A stretch of 64,000 nucleotides of DNA from Burkholderia anthina. Lineage in GTDB: Bacteria > Pseudomonadota > Gammaproteobacteria > Burkholderiales > Burkholderiaceae. The position numbers were made by a program, and so were the translations under genes. The notes under the pieces are model-generated. The model did not search any database and was not told where the DNA came from. It saw only the letters and a program-made list of their open reading frames with translations. Shown in pieces: positions 1 through 8,883 of the stretch (position 1 is its first letter; every line of letters begins with the position of its first letter). The stretch lies in contig NZ_LNJP01000003.1 in the NCBI RefSeq assembly GCF_001547525.1, forward strand, positions 186,001 through 250,000, in the 5' to 3' direction.

Positions 1-82
1 AAACGAAACAAGCCATCCCGACGGATGGCCCTCATGGACCGGGCAGGCGCCGCGCGCCCGCCCTGCCTGACAGGAGACAGCA

Positions 83-1354
83 GTGAAGACAGTCAAGGCG
101 TTGCGCTGGTGGATCATCGTGCTCGTGTGTCTCGGCACGATTCTCAACTACCTCGCACGGAATTCCCTCGCGGTGCTCGCGCCCGAGCTCAAGCAGGTGT
201 TCGCGATCTCGACGCAGCAGTACTCGTATATCGTCGGCGCGTTCCAGATCGGCTACACGATCATGCAGCCGGTATGCGGGTTCATCGTCGACCTGATCGG
301 GCTGCGGCTCGGCTTCGCGCTGTTCGCGATGCTGTGGTCGGTGGTCGGCGTCGCGCACGGCTTCGCGTCCGGCTGGCTGTCGCTCGGTATCCTGCGCGGC
401 TTTCTGGGCCTGTTCGAGGCGGCCGCGATTCCGTCGGGGATGAAGGCCGTCGCCGAATGGTTTCCCGACCGCGAGAAATCCGTCGCGGTGGGCTACTTCA
501 ACGCGGGCACGTCGCTCGGCGCCGCGATCGCGCCGCCGCTCGTCGTGTTCATCTCGATGCGGTTCGGCTGGCAGGCCGCGTTCATGGTCACCGGCGCGCT
601 CGGCTTCATCTGGGCCGCGCTCTGGTACACGCAGTACCGGTCGCCGGCCGACCATCCGCGCATCACGGCGCGGGAACGCACGCTGATCCGCGACGGCCAG
701 GCCACGATGCCGCCCGTGTCCAGGCGCCGCGTCCGCGACGTCGTCACCGCCCGGCGCTTCTGGGCGATCGCGCTGCCGCGCTTCTTCGCGGAGCCCGCAT
801 GGCAGACTTTCAGCTTCTGGATTCCGCTGTATCTCGCGACCGAGCGCCACATGCCGCTCACGCAGATCGCGGTGTTCGCGTGGATGCCGTTTCTCGCGGC
901 CGACCTCGGCGGCATCGCCGGCGGCTACCTGTCGCCCTACCTCGCGAACCGCTTCAAGCTGCCCCTCGTGTGGTCGCGCGTCGCCGGCGTCGCGCTCGGC
1001 GCGGTGCTGATGCTCGGGCCGGCGATGATCGGGCTCGTGTCGTCGCCGTACACCGCGATTGCGCTGTTCTGCGTCGGCGGCTTCGCGCACCAGATGATCT
1101 CCGCGCTCGTCAACACGCTGTCGGCCGACGTGTTCGATTCCGAGGAGGTCGGCACCGCCAGCGGCTTCGCCGGGATGGCCGCGTGGATCGGCGGCCTCGG
1201 CTTCTCGCTGCTGGTCGGCGCGCTCGCCGACAAGATCGGCTATGCGCCGCTGTTCGCGTGCCTCGGCCTGTTCGACATCATCGGCGTCACGCTGCTCGCG
1301 GTGCTGATCCGCGGCCAGTCGAAGCAGGAACGCCTGCTCGCGCAGCACGCCTGA
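83..1354 (+). CDS. MFS transporter, sugar/organic acid type
   Basis: A 423-residue inner-membrane permease of the major facilitator superfamily with about 12 hydrophobic segments. The N-terminus (residues 1-40) resembles the anion:cation symporter branch that includes hexuronate and phthalate transporters. Translation starts at a GTG preceded by AGGAG at 72-76. The 82 bases before it hold no gene but contain a small dyad (GCCATCC/GGATGGC, 12-29). The stop lies 26 bases before a GH31 glycosidase, so the two are probably co-transcribed and the permease likely imports a sugar or oligosaccharide that the hydrolase splits. The substrate cannot be read from the sequence. Confidence 0.88.
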   Translation: MKTVKALRWWIIVLVCLGTILNYLARNSLAVLAPELKQVFAISTQQYSYIVGAFQIGYTIMQPVCGFIVDLIGLRLGFALFAMLWSVVGVAHGFASGWLSLGILRGFLGLFEAAAIPSGMKAVAEWFPDREKSVAVGYFNAGTSLGAAIAPPLVVFISMRFGWQAAFMVTGALGFIWAALWYTQYRSPADHPRITARERTLIRDGQATMPPVSRRRVRDVVTARRFWAIALPRFFAEPAWQTFSFWIPLYLATERHMPLTQIAVFAWMPFLAADLGGIAGGYLSPYLANRFKLPLVWSRVAGVALGAVLMLGPAMIGLVSSPYTAIALFCVGGFAHQMISALVNTLSADVFDSEEVGTASGFAGMAAWIGGLGFSLLVGALADKIGYAPLFACLGLFDIIGVTLLAVLIRGQSKQERLLAQHA

Positions 1355-1380
1355 GCTCCGTTTTCACCAGGAATCGCCTT

Positions 1381-3801
1381 ATGACTTCGCTCCTTCATCC
1401 GCCCGTGTTCCGCGTCGCCAGCCACCACGCGAACCGCGTGCTGCTCGCGTCCGATACGGGCGCCACCCTCGAAATCTTCGTGCTCGAGGACGACATCGTG
1501 CGCTTGCGCGTGCTGCCCGACGCGACGGCGCGCACCCCGCGCACGTGGACCATCGCGCCCGGCCTCGACGACGTGCCGCTCGACGGGCGCGACCGGCTCG
1601 ACCTGAGCGGCTTCGCGCTGCCCCACTACGACTTCGCCGAAGACGACGACGGCGTGCGGATCGAAACCGCGCAGATCCGGCTCGCGGTGCGCCGGCAATG
1701 CGGCCATTGCACGTGGTCGATGCGCGGCGCGGACGGCGCATGGCGCGTCGCACTCGCCGACCGCGCGACGCAAGCGTACAACTTCGGCTGGTGGGACGAT
1801 CGTGCGTATCACTACGTCGCCCGCGAGCGGGGCGACAAGGTATTCGGCCTCGGCGAACGCGCGGGCGAACTCGACCGCACGGGCGCGCGCTTCGAGATGC
1901 GCAACATCGACGCGATGGGCTACAGCGCGAAGCACACCGACCCGCTTTACAAGCACATCCCGTTCTACATCACGTGGTCGCCCGATGCGCGCCAGGGGTT
2001 CGGGCTGTTCTACGACACGCTGTCGGACTGCACGTTCGACATGGGCCGCGAACTCGACAACTACCACGGGCTCTATCGCTACTTCGTCGCCGAACACGGC
2101 GATCTCGACTACTACTTCATCGCGTCGCCCGATACGCCGCTCGCGGCCGCGCGGCGCTTCACGTGGCTGACCGGGCGCCCCGCGCGCACGCCGAAATGGG
2201 GGCTCGGCTATTCGGGCTCGACGATGAGCTACACCGATGCGCCGGACGCGCAGCAGCAGATGAACCAGTTCGTCGAGCAGTGCGACGCACACGACATCCT
2301 GTGCGATTCGTTCCACCTGTCGTCGGGCTATACGTCGATCGGCGCGAAGCGCTACGTGTTCAACTGGAACCGCGACAAGTTTCCCGACGCGCAGGGTTTC
2401 GTGCAGCACTATCGCGACCACGGCATCCGCCTGTGCGCGAACATCAAGCCGTGCCTGCTGCGCGACCATCCGGCCTTCGACGACGCCGCGAAGCGCGGCC
2501 TGCTGATCCGCTCGGCCTGCGGCGAGCCCGCGTGGGTGCAGTTCTGGGACGAGGTCGGCGCGTACGTCGACTTCACGCAGCCGGACGCCTACTGCTGGTG
2601 GCGCGAGCAAGTCACGTCGGCGCTGCTGGAATACGGGATCGAGTCGACCTGGAACGACAACAACGAATACGAGATCTGGTCGCCCGACGCGATCGCGCAC
2701 GGCTTCGGCCAGCCGTTTCCGGCGCGCGAGGCGAAGGTCCTGCAGACGATGCTGATGATGCGCGCGTCGCGCGACGCGCAGCGCGCGCATGCGCCGGCGC
2801 GGCGGCCATTCCTCGTGTCGCGCTCCGGCGGCGCCGGCATGCAGCGCTACGTGCAGACGTGGTCCGGCGACAACTACACGTCGTGGGAAACGCTGCGCTA
2901 CAACCTGAAGATGGGCCTCGGGCTCGCGCTGTCGGGCGTATCGAACATCGGCCACGACATCGGCGGCTTCTCCGGCCCCGCGCCGTCGCCGGAGTTGCTG
3001 CTGCGCTGGGTGCAGTTCGGCATCTTCATGCCGCGCTTCAGCATTCATTCGTGGAACGACGACGGCACCGTCAACGAACCGTGGATGTACCCGGAGATCA
3101 CCGCGCAGATCGCGTCGCTGATCAAGCAGCGCTACCGGCTGCTGCCCTACCTCTATCACCTGCTGTGGTTGTCGACGACGCGCTACGAGCCCGTGCTGCG
3201 GCCGACCTTCGCCGACTTCCCGGGCGACGCGCGCTGCTACGACGCGTGCGACGACATGATGCTCGGCGACGCGCTGCTGGTCGCGCCGGTCGTCGATCCC
3301 GGCCAGTCCGAGCGCACGGTGTATCTGCCGTCGGGCGCACGCTGGACGTGCTGCGCGAGCGCGCAATCGTTCGACGGCGGCGCGAGCGTGACGCTGCCCG
3401 CGCCGCTCGACACGCCGGTGATGCTGCTGCGCGAAGGCCGCGTGCTGCCGCTGAACGTCGCGGAACAGCACTTCGGTGCGCGCGCCGACACGCGCGGCTT
3501 CCTCGTCGCGCCACGGATCGAGGACGGCGTCGCGTACGGCGAATGCATCGAGGACGACGGCGAAACGGAAGCGTGGCGCGACGGCGAATACGGACTGTGG
3601 CGCATCGAGACCGGCCGCGAAGCATCCGGCGCGCTCGGTGTGTCGGTCCGCTGGGACGGCCGCCCGGCGCGCCCGGCCGACCGTGTCGAGATCCTGCTGC
3701 CCGCGTCGCTGCAAGGCCCGGTGGCCGTGCGCGGTGCGCGCGTCGAGCAGGATACGCGGGACGGCGCATGGCGCCGCCTCGTCGTCGCGTTCGACCATTG
3801 A
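1381..3801 (+). CDS. glycoside hydrolase family 31 (alpha-glucosidase/alpha-xylosidase type)
   Basis: An 806-residue retaining alpha-glycosidase. The WNDNNE motif supplies the expected nucleophile at Asp426, and the WSGDN motif supplies the acid/base at Asp497. The N-terminal part (about 1-230) has the beta-sandwich character of GH31 enzymes. The (beta/alpha)8 barrel follows, then C-terminal beta domains from about residue 620. No signal peptide is visible, so it probably acts in the cytoplasm on a substrate brought in by the MFS permease just upstream. The ATG at 1381 gives the family's usual length; the longer open frame upstream is the antiphase of the permease gene. Choice between glucosidase, xylosidase and other GH31 activities is open. 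Confidence 0.9.
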   Translation: MTSLLHPPVFRVASHHANRVLLASDTGATLEIFVLEDDIVRLRVLPDATARTPRTWTIAPGLDDVPLDGRDRLDLSGFALPHYDFAEDDDGVRIETAQIRLAVRRQCGHCTWSMRGADGAWRVALADRATQAYNFGWWDDRAYHYVARERGDKVFGLGERAGELDRTGARFEMRNIDAMGYSAKHTDPLYKHIPFYITWSPDARQGFGLFYDTLSDCTFDMGRELDNYHGLYRYFVAEHGDLDYYFIASPDTPLAAARRFTWLTGRPARTPKWGLGYSGSTMSYTDAPDAQQQMNQFVEQCDAHDILCDSFHLSSGYTSIGAKRYVFNWNRDKFPDAQGFVQHYRDHGIRLCANIKPCLLRDHPAFDDAAKRGLLIRSACGEPAWVQFWDEVGAYVDFTQPDAYCWWREQVTSALLEYGIESTWNDNNEYEIWSPDAIAHGFGQPFPAREAKVLQTMLMMRASRDAQRAHAPARRPFLVSRSGGAGMQRYVQTWSGDNYTSWETLRYNLKMGLGLALSGVSNIGHDIGGFSGPAPSPELLLRWVQFGIFMPRFSIHSWNDDGTVNEPWMYPEITAQIASLIKQRYRLLPYLYHLLWLSTTRYEPVLRPTFADFPGDARCYDACDDMMLGDALLVAPVVDPGQSERTVYLPSGARWTCCASAQSFDGGASVTLPAPLDTPVMLLREGRVLPLNVAEQHFGARADTRGFLVAPRIEDGVAYGECIEDDGETEAWRDGEYGLWRIETGREASGALGVSVRWDGRPARPADRVEILLPASLQGPVAVRGARVEQDTRDGAWRRLVVAFDH

Positions 3802-3837
3802 ACCGCTGAATCGCTGAGGCCGAAGCCAACCCGATCA

Positions 3838-3861
3838 GGCGGGCCGTCCGCGCGGCCCGCC
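3838..3861 (+). terminator. GC hairpin after the GH31 gene
   Basis: GGCGGGCC and GGCCCGCC form a perfect 8-bp stem around an 8-base loop, 37 bases after the glycosidase stop. There is no T-run, so it is either a weak or factor-dependent terminator or an mRNA 3' stabiliser between the glycosidase and the porin. Confidence 0.45.
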
Positions 3862-3928
3862 GCCTGCCACAGAGGAGGCATTCAACCTCCCGCCCCCTTG
3901 AAAAGATGAAGAGACCCGGAGATCGACA

Positions 3929-5116
3929 ATGACAGCACCCGTGAACCGTTATGCAATCCTCATTTTATCGGCCGCGTCGCTCGGCACGACCGCCGCCCAT
4001 GCGCAGAGCAGCGTGACGCTGTACGGCGTGGTCGACGATTCGATCGCGTACGTGAACAACCAGCAGGGACACTCGAACGTCTATATGCGCGACGGCAACC
4101 TGTATGCGTCGAAGTTCGGGCTGCGCGGCGACGAGGATCTCGGCGGCGGCACGCACGCGATCTTCGACCTGCAGGCCGGCTTCAACCTGAATACGGGCGC
4201 ACAGGCCGCCGCAGGCACGATCTTCAACCGCCAGGCCTTCGTCGGCCTGCGCAACGTTCGCTACGGCACGGTCACGGCCGGCCGTCAGTACACGCCGTAC
4301 TTCCTGTTCGTCGGCCCGTACGCGTCGAGCAGTTGGCTGACCGGCGCCACCGGCGCGCATCCGGGCGACATCGACGGCCTCGACACGACGATCCGCGTGA
4401 ACAACTCGGTCACCTATACGTCGCCGACCTTCGCCGGACTCACCGCGAGCGCGATGTACGCATTCGGCGGCATCGCCGGCGCGACCGGCAAGGGCAACAC
4501 GTTCAGCGCCGCGCTGCGCTACGCGAACGGGCCGATCGGGATCGCGGCCGGCTACCTGCGGATCAACAGCTCGGGTTCGTCCGCAGGCTTCCAGAATCCG
4601 GCCACCGCAGCGTCGGGCAGCTTCGCGGTATCCGTGCTGAACCAGGGTTATCTGACCGCGAAGGCCGTCGAACAAGTCGCGGCGGCCGGCAACTACACGC
4701 TCGGCGACCTGACGATGGGGCTCAACTATTCGAACGTGAAGTACCTGCCCGGCAACGGCTCGGCCTTCACCGACACGGCCGTGTTCAACACCTACGGCGC
4801 GCTCGCCGCGTACCGCTTCACGCCGACGTTCTCGGTGGCCGGCGCATTCGCGTACACGCTCGCATCGAAGGCGAACGGCGTCGCGAGCGCGGCCCGCTAT
4901 CAACAGTATTCGCTGAAGGAGTCGTACAGCCTGTCGAAACGCACGACGCTCTACGCGCTGCAGGCGTACACGCATTCGAGCGGGCAGACGCTCGGCGCAC
5001 AAGGCGCCGGGCACATCGTCGACGCGGCGCCGATCGTCGGCGATTCGCAGCAGCTCACGCCGTCGACGACGCGCGGCCAGTTCGTCGGCATGGCGGGGAT
5101 CGCCGTCACGTTCTGA
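3929..5116 (+). CDS. Gram-negative outer-membrane porin (OmpC-like)
   Basis: A 395-residue trimeric-type porin. A signal peptide of about 25 residues ends at AHA before QSSVTLYG, the classic start of mature Burkholderia porins. The rest alternates in the way of a 16-strand barrel (Y-G-x-x-D-x-S, GxRGxEDLGGG-like region at about 60-75) and ends in Phe (AVTF), the outer-membrane targeting C-terminus. GGAG at 3918 lies before the ATG. Its place after the MFS/GH31 pair suggests it admits the same carbohydrate, but porins of this family are often rather general, so that is an inference. Confidence 0.93.
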   Translation: MTAPVNRYAILILSAASLGTTAAHAQSSVTLYGVVDDSIAYVNNQQGHSNVYMRDGNLYASKFGLRGDEDLGGGTHAIFDLQAGFNLNTGAQAAAGTIFNRQAFVGLRNVRYGTVTAGRQYTPYFLFVGPYASSSWLTGATGAHPGDIDGLDTTIRVNNSVTYTSPTFAGLTASAMYAFGGIAGATGKGNTFSAALRYANGPIGIAAGYLRINSSGSSAGFQNPATAASGSFAVSVLNQGYLTAKAVEQVAAAGNYTLGDLTMGLNYSNVKYLPGNGSAFTDTAVFNTYGALAAYRFTPTFSVAGAFAYTLASKANGVASAARYQQYSLKESYSLSKRTTLYALQAYTHSSGQTLGAQGAGHIVDAAPIVGDSQQLTPSTTRGQFVGMAGIAVTF

Positions 5117-5426
5117 ACCCGCCGGGCGGCCCTTCGGCACGCTCTCCACGCCCCGGACGATGCGCACCCTGCATGCGCCGTCCGGGCGCCTCATAGACGT
5201 TCTCCACGACGTTTCCCCGTCCCGCCACCAGCCCGCCCGGCGCAGCGCGCCGGTTTTCCCGATCGCCCCGATACCTTACAATTCGTCAGGTTCGATTCCC
5301 TCTGCATACCCGTTCTTGCAGTCCTGACACCGCGGTACACTCGACGCATGCCGTATCAGGGTCCGACGCGCGACGTGCGCGCCGGGCGGCGTTGCGCGTC
5401 GTTGCGCCCACAACTGGATACCCGCC
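5117..5426 (+). other. intergenic region, porin to betT
   Basis: 310 bases with no convincing gene. It must contain the betT promoter and leader; no clear sigma-70 pair with good spacing or clear BetI-type operator was recognised. A short GGCGC/GCGCC dyad around 5239-5251 followed by GGTTTT may help end porin transcription. Confidence 0.4.
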
Positions 5427-7448
5427 ATGCCGGATCTCCGTCCCTCGCCTCGCACGACATTCAAGCCGCAGGTCGTCCTGCCCGCGCTCGCCGTGATCGG
5501 CGCGCTGCTCGTCGTGTGCGCGCTGCACCCGAGCGAAGCCGGCGCGCTGTTCCTCGCCGGCCAGCAATGGGTCATCGCACGTTTCGACTGGTTCTACGTG
5601 CTCGCCGTCACCGGCTTCCTCGTGTTTCTCGTGCTGATCGCCGCCAGCGACTTCGGCAAGATCCGGCTCGGCCCCGACGATGCCGAACCCGAATTCAGCT
5701 TCGTGTCGTGGACGGCGATGCTGTTCGCGGCCGGCATGGGCATCGGCCTGATGTACTTCGGCGTCGGCGAGCCGATGCAGCATTTCCTGAAGCCGCCGAC
5801 GGTCGCCCCCGGCACGCCCGATGCCGCGCGCGAGGCGATGCTGATGACCTTCTTCCACTGGGGCTTCCATGCGTGGGCCGTCTACGGGCTGATGGGGCTC
5901 GTGCTTGCGTACTTCGGCTTCCGCTACAACCTGCCGCTGACGCTGCGCTCGGGGCTGTATCCGGTGCTGCGCGAGCGCATCGACGGCTGGATCGGCCACA
6001 CGGTCGATGCGTTCGCGCTGGTCGGCACGGTCGCCGGCATCGCGACGACGCTCGGCTACGGCGTGATGCAGCTGAGCGCGGGCCTGCATACGGTCGCCGG
6101 CTGGGATACGGGCGGCAACCTGTTTCGCATCGGGCTCGTCGCGCTCGTCGTGATCCTCGCGGGCGTTTCGGCCGCGACCGGCCTCGACAAGGGCGTGCGC
6201 CGGCTGTCCGAGCTGAACCTGCTGCTCGCGTTCCTGCTGCTCGCGTTCGTGGCCATCGCCGGCCCGACGGCATTCCTGCTGCGCGCGCTCGCCGACAATA
6301 TCGGCCAGTACCTGTCGAGCCTCGTCGACCTGTCGTTCCGCACCTATGCGTACGCGCCGCCGCGCGAGGAAGGCTGGTTCGGCGGCTGGACGATCCTCTA
6401 CTGGGCGTGGTGGGTGTCGTGGTCGCCGTTCGTCGGCATGTTCATTGCGCGAATCTCGCGGGGCCGCACGATCCGCCAGTTCGTGATCGGCGTGCTGCTC
6501 GTGCCGACGGCGTTCAACCTCGTGTGGATGACGGTGTTCGGCAACAGCGCGATCTGGCTCGATACGCACGGCGCGGCCGGCGCGCTCGCGCAGACGGCGA
6601 CCAGCGTCGATGCGCTGCTGTTCCGCTTCTTCGATTTCCTGCCGTTGCCGCAACTGCTGTCGATCGTCGCGATCGTGCTGATCGCGGTGTTCTTCGTCAC
6701 GTCCGCGGATTCGGGCGCGTTCGTGATCGACCAGATCGCGACGCGCGGCAGCGCGCATTCGCCGGTCTGGCAGCGGCTGTTCTGGGCCGCGTTGCTCGGC
6801 GTGACGGCCGCGGTGCTGCTCGTCGCGGGCGGGCTCGGCGCATTGCAGGCGATGACGCTGATTGCCGCGCTGCCGGTCGCCCTCATCATGCTCGCGCTCT
6901 GCTATGGGCTGTGGCGCGGGCTCGCGGCCGACCGCGCGCACTATTCGCAGGACGTCGCACCCGCGACGAGCTTCTGGACCGGCCAGCACTGGCGCCATCG
7001 CCTGACGCACATCCTGCGTCAGACGACCGAGGCCGAGGCGCGCCAGTTCGTCGCGGAAACGGTCGAGCCCGCGCTGCGCAGGGTCGCCGACGAGTTGCGC
7101 GCGAGCGGCGTCGATGCGCACGTGCAGCGCGACAGCGACGATGCGGTGCGGCTCACCGTGCCGACCGCCGACCATCGCGATTTCGTGTACGGCGTGCGCG
7201 TCACCGCGAAATCCGCGGCCGCGTTCCTGGTGCGCGAGGCGGCCGAGCCCGACGCGTCGCGTGCGCACGTGTATGGCATCGTCACGTTCTTCGAGGATGG
7301 CCGGCTCGGCTACGACGTCGAATACCTGCGCGGCGACGAAGTGATCGCCGACGTGCTGCGCCAGTACGAACGCTACGTGTCGCTCGCGGCAGACACGCGC
7401 ACGCATCTGCTGAGCCGCGCGCCGGGGCACGCGACGGAGGCCGAATGA
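5427..7448 (+). CDS. betT: BetT-type BCCT choline/betaine transporter
   Basis: A 673-residue secondary transporter of the betaine/choline/carnitine family. It shows the GMGIG glycine motif (in AAGMGIGLMYFGVGEP, about residue 108) and the tryptophan-rich WAWWVSWSPFVGMF signature from Trp326, which lines the substrate site in the family. The about 170-residue C-terminal cytoplasmic domain is present, and the total length matches E. coli BetT (677). Choline uptake for glycine betaine synthesis is therefore the best guess. No betIBA genes lie in the window. The last codons overlap the next small gene by ATGA, so the two are translationally coupled. Confidence 0.88.
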   Translation: MPDLRPSPRTTFKPQVVLPALAVIGALLVVCALHPSEAGALFLAGQQWVIARFDWFYVLAVTGFLVFLVLIAASDFGKIRLGPDDAEPEFSFVSWTAMLFAAGMGIGLMYFGVGEPMQHFLKPPTVAPGTPDAAREAMLMTFFHWGFHAWAVYGLMGLVLAYFGFRYNLPLTLRSGLYPVLRERIDGWIGHTVDAFALVGTVAGIATTLGYGVMQLSAGLHTVAGWDTGGNLFRIGLVALVVILAGVSAATGLDKGVRRLSELNLLLAFLLLAFVAIAGPTAFLLRALADNIGQYLSSLVDLSFRTYAYAPPREEGWFGGWTILYWAWWVSWSPFVGMFIARISRGRTIRQFVIGVLLVPTAFNLVWMTVFGNSAIWLDTHGAAGALAQTATSVDALLFRFFDFLPLPQLLSIVAIVLIAVFFVTSADSGAFVIDQIATRGSAHSPVWQRLFWAALLGVTAAVLLVAGGLGALQAMTLIAALPVALIMLALCYGLWRGLAADRAHYSQDVAPATSFWTGQHWRHRLTHILRQTTEAEARQFVAETVEPALRRVADELRASGVDAHVQRDSDDAVRLTVPTADHRDFVYGVRVTAKSAAAFLVREAAEPDASRAHVYGIVTFFEDGRLGYDVEYLRGDEVIADVLRQYERYVSLAADTRTHLLSRAPGHATEAE

Positions 7449-7756
7449 GCGGGCTGCTGCACAGCCGCGCGGCCGACGTCATCGCGCTCGCCACGCTCGC
7501 CGTGCTGTACCTCGGCGGCGGCGCCATCGCGCTGTGGCGAATCCGCGCGGCGCCGCCGCGCGGCAAGATCTACTGGATCGTCTGCGCGGCGCTGCTCGCC
7601 GGCGGCGCCGTCGCAATGGCCGGCAACCTGGCGCCGGTGCCGAACAGCGGCGAAATGCCGCCCGGTTTCGCGCTCGGCGTGGAGGCCGTCCTGCTCGGTC
7701 TCGTGCTGGCGGCCGGCGGTTGCGCGTGGTTGATGCTGCGCGCGCGTAAACGCTGA
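7445..7756 (+). CDS. small membrane protein coupled to betT
   Basis: A 103-residue protein with three hydrophobic segments (about 10-30, 43-60, 73-95) and a basic end (RARKR). Its ATG overlaps the betT stop as ATGA. I do not recognise a family. Coupling to betT suggests an accessory or regulatory subunit of the transporter, but nothing in the sequence proves it. Confidence 0.7.
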   Translation: MSGLLHSRAADVIALATLAVLYLGGGAIALWRIRAAPPRGKIYWIVCAALLAGGAVAMAGNLAPVPNSGEMPPGFALGVEAVLLGLVLAAGGCAWLMLRARKR

Positions 7757-7864
7757 CGCACGCACGTCGCGCGGCCCTGCTTCGTCACGCGAGTGCGCAT
7801 CATCCCGGTGCGGACGGGCGGCCAGGGCTTCCCTGATCCGCTTCCGCGGCTTTCACGCTACACA

Positions 7865-8713
7865 TCAGGCAGACGGCGCGCGCGCCGTCACCAGCCAGCA
7901 CGCCGCATCGAACCGCACCTCGGCGCCATGCACGTACGGCTCGAACGCCGCGCGCGTCGTGTCGATCACGCGCTGCCGCGTTGCTTCGTCCGCCTTCAGC
8001 AATGCGAGGCCGACGGGGCCCAGCCGGGCGATGTAGTCGTCCAGCGCGGACGCCGGCAGCACACACGCGCGGTCGACCGGCTCGATCGCGACGTCGGCCC
8101 AGCCGCTGTCCGACAGCACCGACGCGATCCGCTGCCGGTCGCCGAACGCGAACTGCCCCGGCGCGCCGGGCTGGCGCGCGGGCAGGTTCGGCAACAGCGG
8201 CGCGGCCGCCCGCTCGGCCGTCGTCATGAACGGGTTGTCGGCCGCGCCGCGCCACGCGACGAACCGCATCCGCGCGCCGGGCCGCGCCGCATGCCGCAGG
8301 TTCGCGAACGCCTGCACCGGGTCGTCGAAGAACATCACGCCGAGGCGCGACACGAACAGGTCGACGCTGGCAGGCTCGAACGCATGCGTCTGCCCGTCCG
8401 CGCACACGAACCGGGCGCGCACGCCGCTGCGTTCTGCACGCGCGCGGGCAGCGTCGATCATCGGCGCCGAAATGTCGATGCCCGTGCACTGCGCGCCCGC
8501 GCCGAGCCGCCGCGCGATCGCGAGCGTGACCGCGCCCGTGCCGCAGCCGACATCGAGCACGTGCATTGCGGACGACGCTGCCGCGGCATCCGCCAGCAGC
8601 GTTTCGAACGGCTCGAACATCCGGTCCATCAGCGCCTGCGCATCGACCCATGCGCGCCCCGACGGACCGTTCCATAGCGCGGATTGCGCTTCGTTGGGCC
8701 GGTTGGCTTCCAT
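7865..8713 (-). CDS. class I SAM-dependent methyltransferase
   Basis: A 282-residue Rossmann-fold methyltransferase. Motif I is VLDVGCGTG at about residues 51-60, followed by the acidic DIS loop (about 80) and the ADGQ motif (about 104). The start at MEANRPNEA is preceded by a GGAAGGGAA Shine-Dalgarno stretch; an in-frame ATG 17 codons earlier lacks one. It resembles ubiquinone/menaquinone-type (UbiE-like) small-molecule methyltransferases, but the substrate is unknown. It is transcribed divergently from the metallophosphoesterase gene with 170 bases between them. Confidence 0.85.
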   Translation of the reverse strand: MEANRPNEAQSALWNGPSGRAWVDAQALMDRMFEPFETLLADAAAASSAMHVLDVGCGTGAVTLAIARRLGAGAQCTGIDISAPMIDAARARAERSGVRARFVCADGQTHAFEPASVDLFVSRLGVMFFDDPVQAFANLRHAARPGARMRFVAWRGAADNPFMTTAERAAAPLLPNLPARQPGAPGQFAFGDRQRIASVLSDSGWADVAIEPVDRACVLPASALDDYIARLGPVGLALLKADEATRQRVIDTTRAAFEPYVHGAEVRFDAACWLVTARAPSA

Positions 8714-8883
8714 CGTCGATTCCCTTCCGATTCGTTGATGACGAACCGGACGATACTGCTTCAAGCCGGCTTGAAGTCAAGGCCGATTGCCCCGTTCATG
8801 CGCGCTGTCGCGCCGCGCTTTTCACATTTCTTACATTCGCGCTGCGTATCGTTGACGGCTTTCCTACGGCGCTTCCCCTTCCC

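Noticed and set aside
25-1380. Long open frame running through the MFS gene into the GH31 gene
   Set aside because: It is the +1-shifted shadow of the permease gene, Arg/Ala-rich and without hydrophobic helices; only the part from 1381 is real.
1240-3798. 852-codon minus-strand frame opposite the GH31 gene
   Set aside because: Antisense shadow in GC-rich DNA; Arg/Val/Ala-rich with no motif, while the plus strand has clear GH31 catalytic motifs.
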